Source: Tetrahymena elliotti 4EA
Lineage: Eukaryota > Ciliophora > Oligohymenophorea > Hymenostomatida > Tetrahymenidae
DNA: 64,000 nucleotides
Reading direction: 5' to 3'
Assembly (NCBI GenBank): GCA_000231825.2
Contig: JH720380.1
Span: 124,001-188,000, forward strand
Part shown: piece after piece, positions 62,172-64,000 of the stretch
Layout of the letters: every line of letters begins with the position of its first letter
Numbering within the stretch: the first letter of the stretch is position 1
Translations under genes and position numbers: made by a program
The notes under the pieces: model-generated
Told to the model about the DNA's origin: nothing
What the model saw: only the letters and a program-made list of their open reading frames with translations
Database searches by the model: none

Positions 62172-63513
62172 TCATTTATTTTTGAAATTTTTATAAGCTT
62201 CAAACTTCTTATCACCAATTTTCTTTTCTAAATCTTTTAATTCCTATTAGATTTTATTTTTTTCCTGTTAGATTTTATTTTTTTCCTCTAAGTCTTTATT
62301 TTTTTCCTCTAAGTCTTTATTTTTTTCGGTTTGTAACTTCAACTTTGCTGTAAGCTCTTTAACTTTTTCTTGATTTTAATCAGTTTGAGGTTGAGGGGGA
62401 TTAGAGGGTCTTGAAGAATTTATGTTTTAATTTTACTAATAATTTTGTTAGTTATTTTAATATGCATAAGCATTATTTTATTAAGGTTGACTAAGTTTAT
62501 TAATGCAGTCTTAAATTAAATCTATAATTTAATTGATATCTTTTCTTTATAATGGATTTCTATAAAGCATTTAGTCAATTAAGTTTACAATGTGCTCAGA
62601 TTGTATAAATTTAAAGCTTTGACTTATGAAATCATTTTAAATATTATTGATTGCTCTTTAGTACCATTCTTTGTATGATTTGAAAGTTAAAATATTGTTT
62701 CTTACTTAATCTATAGTTTATCCTTAGAAAAGTAGAACACCCGTTAAAAGTTCATGAGTCATTACTCCAATAGCCCATATATCAACTTTATTACCGTACT
62801 AAAGATTGTTTAAGTCTAACATATCTGGAGCCATGTATGTAATCGTACCTACCTTACTCTAAAAAATATTTAAATATTACTATTAATTTGAAAAAATATA
62901 AATAAACCTTTAACTATTCATCCTACTTTCCTAATCCAAAATCTCCAACTTTACAGATGAATTAATTTTATCCTGAGCAGGCAAGAAAGATATTATCAGG
63001 TTTAATATCTCTATGAGTAATACCATTTTCATGCAAGACCTTTATCCCCATTGATATTTCTTTTATGCATTTTAATACTACGATTGGATCAAGTCTCTGA
63101 TTTGGACTCTCTTTCCTTAATTTCTAAAGATCTGTAAAACAGAGATCCATGACAACATAGCATTTTTAACCATTATTAACAACTTCTTAAACTCTGACAA
63201 TGTAATCACATCCTGAGTTTAATGAGATTTTTTTAATTAAATAACTTGTATTAATTTCTTATTGGTAATATTCATTAAGTGTCTACCCATTGTCTACAAA
63301 CTATTTAAGTTCTTTAACAGCTACTTCTTAGTTTTAGTAAATACCTTTATAAACAGTACCAAATCCACCTTAACCTAAAGGCTTTTAAACATAAATTGCG
63401 AGATTAGGAGTGATCATCATCCACCCATCTTATGAAATATTTGGATTAATTTGCTAATTTATTGGCTAATTTATTTGCTAATTTATTTGCTAATAGTTAT
63501 TGTATGGTTGCAT
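62172..63513 (-). CDS. Ser/Thr protein kinase with coiled-coil tail
   Basis: ATG 63513-63511, exons 63513-62908 and 62858-62172, a 49 nt intron, 430 aa. The N-terminus is a Gln/Asn/Ile repeat (QINQQINQPINQQIN). The kinase domain follows: GQGGFGTVYKG (P-loop), VAVKEL (Lys), HENGITHRDIKPDNIF (catalytic loop), VGDFGLGK (Mg loop), GTITYMAPDML (activation end; APD in place of the usual APE), then KVDIWAIGVMTHELLTG. All catalytic residues are present, so it should be active. The C-terminus is a Gln/Asn linker and a coiled coil built from DNA repeats (EKNKDLEEKNKDLEEKNK), ending KNFKNK. The general type is NEK/ULK-like or another ciliate-expanded group; I cannot be more precise. The tail probably mediates dimerisation. 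Confidence 0.92.
62250..62333 (-). repeat. Four 21-nt tandem repeats encoding coiled-coil heptads
   Basis: Units at 62250-62270, 62271-62291, 62292-62312 and 62313-62333 share the block TTTATTTTTTTCC and encode the seven-residue units NKDLEEK and NKIQQEK on the minus strand. The 21 nt period equals one heptad, so unit number can change without breaking the coiled-coil register. Confidence 0.88.
63454..63495 (-). repeat. 12-nt tandem repeats encoding the kinase N-terminal NQQI run
   Basis: CTAATTTATTGG then CTAATTTATTTG twice and a partial unit; each encodes four residues (INQQ or INQP) on the minus strand. One substitution turns a Gln (CAA) into Pro (CCA). Confidence 0.85.
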
Positions 63514-64000
63514 TCTTTTTTTCTTTTTTAATGTAAATAAATTAAAAACAAATTCTTTTAATATTCTATTTGCTTATTTCAATTTTCCTCTTGATCCGAG
63601 AGATATTAACTTAATTGATTCAAAGATTTATATTTTTTTTCTTCAACCATAATCTCTAACTTATTAAAAATTAGCCAAAACTCAAGTCATATTTTCCTTT
63701 TTCTAAATAACTTAACCTGATTCATTTATTTTCTTTTGCTGTCCTTTAAATATTTTACATTTTTTCAGATTAAACAAGCCATACAAGAGTAGAACTTTAA
63801 ATTGGACTAAAAATATTTTTTTATTTTTTAGAAAAAAACAAATTAGACATTTATTCTGTTTAAAATAATTAAATTTAGGGTTAGCTAAACAAGTTTAAAA
63901 AAATTTAAAAATCAAATATATTAATAGTATGATTATTTAAATAATATTTTTATTAAATCTTTGAAGAGTATTAAAATTATCCTGTTTCTTTAAATATTCT
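63514..64000. other. AT-rich 5' flank of the kinase gene
   Basis: No coding exon is recognised up to the window edge. It presumably contains the kinase promoter. Confidence 0.45.

Noticed and set aside
1..64000. tRNA, rRNA, CRISPR or transposase genes
   Set aside because: Scanned for T-loop GGTTCRA signatures, regular spaced repeats and recognisable transposase motifs; none seen. A covariance search would be needed to exclude tRNAs fully.

Overview
The window reads as macronuclear DNA of an oligohymenophorean ciliate, most like Tetrahymena. It is very AT-rich. Every convincing protein is continuous only when TAA and TAG are read as glutamine and TGA is the sole stop (genetic code 6), and the genes carry short GTA...TAG introns, mostly about 50-200 nt. 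Under the standard code almost all of these genes are shredded. I saw no tRNA, rRNA, CRISPR array or bacterial-type signal. Genes stand alone, separated by AT-rich spacers; there are no operons.

Layout. 1-525: 3' part of a Rab32/38-like GTPase. 1447-3131(-): eight-exon NF-YC histone-fold transcription factor. 4807-8225: cysteine-rich receptor-like protein with a multi-pass membrane half. 8570-8842: small ORF. 9242-13941(-): Q/N-rich coiled-coil protein. 14845-18803: coiled-coil/IQ/ankyrin protein. 19392-21128: MFS transporter of the SV2/SVOP type. 22046-22663: doubtful ORF. 23310-24493: tandem pair of small secreted His/Cys peptides with distinct codon use. 25488-26573(-): possible PAS-like protein. 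27103-33099(-): multi-exon membrane protein with an XK-like N-terminal half and a long leucine-rich-repeat tail. 34333-37836: protein with cyclic-nucleotide-binding domains. 38343-42773(-): Q/N-rich coiled-coil protein. 43742-46066: unknown protein with a C-terminal Cys/His cluster. 47547-48517: LRR protein with an apparent one-base frameshift. 50225-51714(-): C2H2 zinc finger with very small exons. 52965-55931(-): probable HROB-type OB-fold recombination protein. 56946-57833: hydrophilic protein ending in a CaaX-like box. 58125-58885: tandemly duplicated non-coding block with nested inverted repeats. 59202-61573: anoctamin (TMEM16). 62172-63513(-): Ser/Thr protein kinase with a coiled-coil tail.

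Most genes look like ordinary ciliate housekeeping, signalling and membrane functions: vesicle traffic, cyclic nucleotide and Ca2+ signalling, transport and transcription. The most interesting items are the HROB-like OB-fold gene, the secreted peptide pair, the LRR gene whose introns fall at repeat boundaries, the frameshifted LRR gene, and the duplicated structured non-coding block. Exon limits are stated only where splice phase and reading frame agree; where I could not make them agree I say so.
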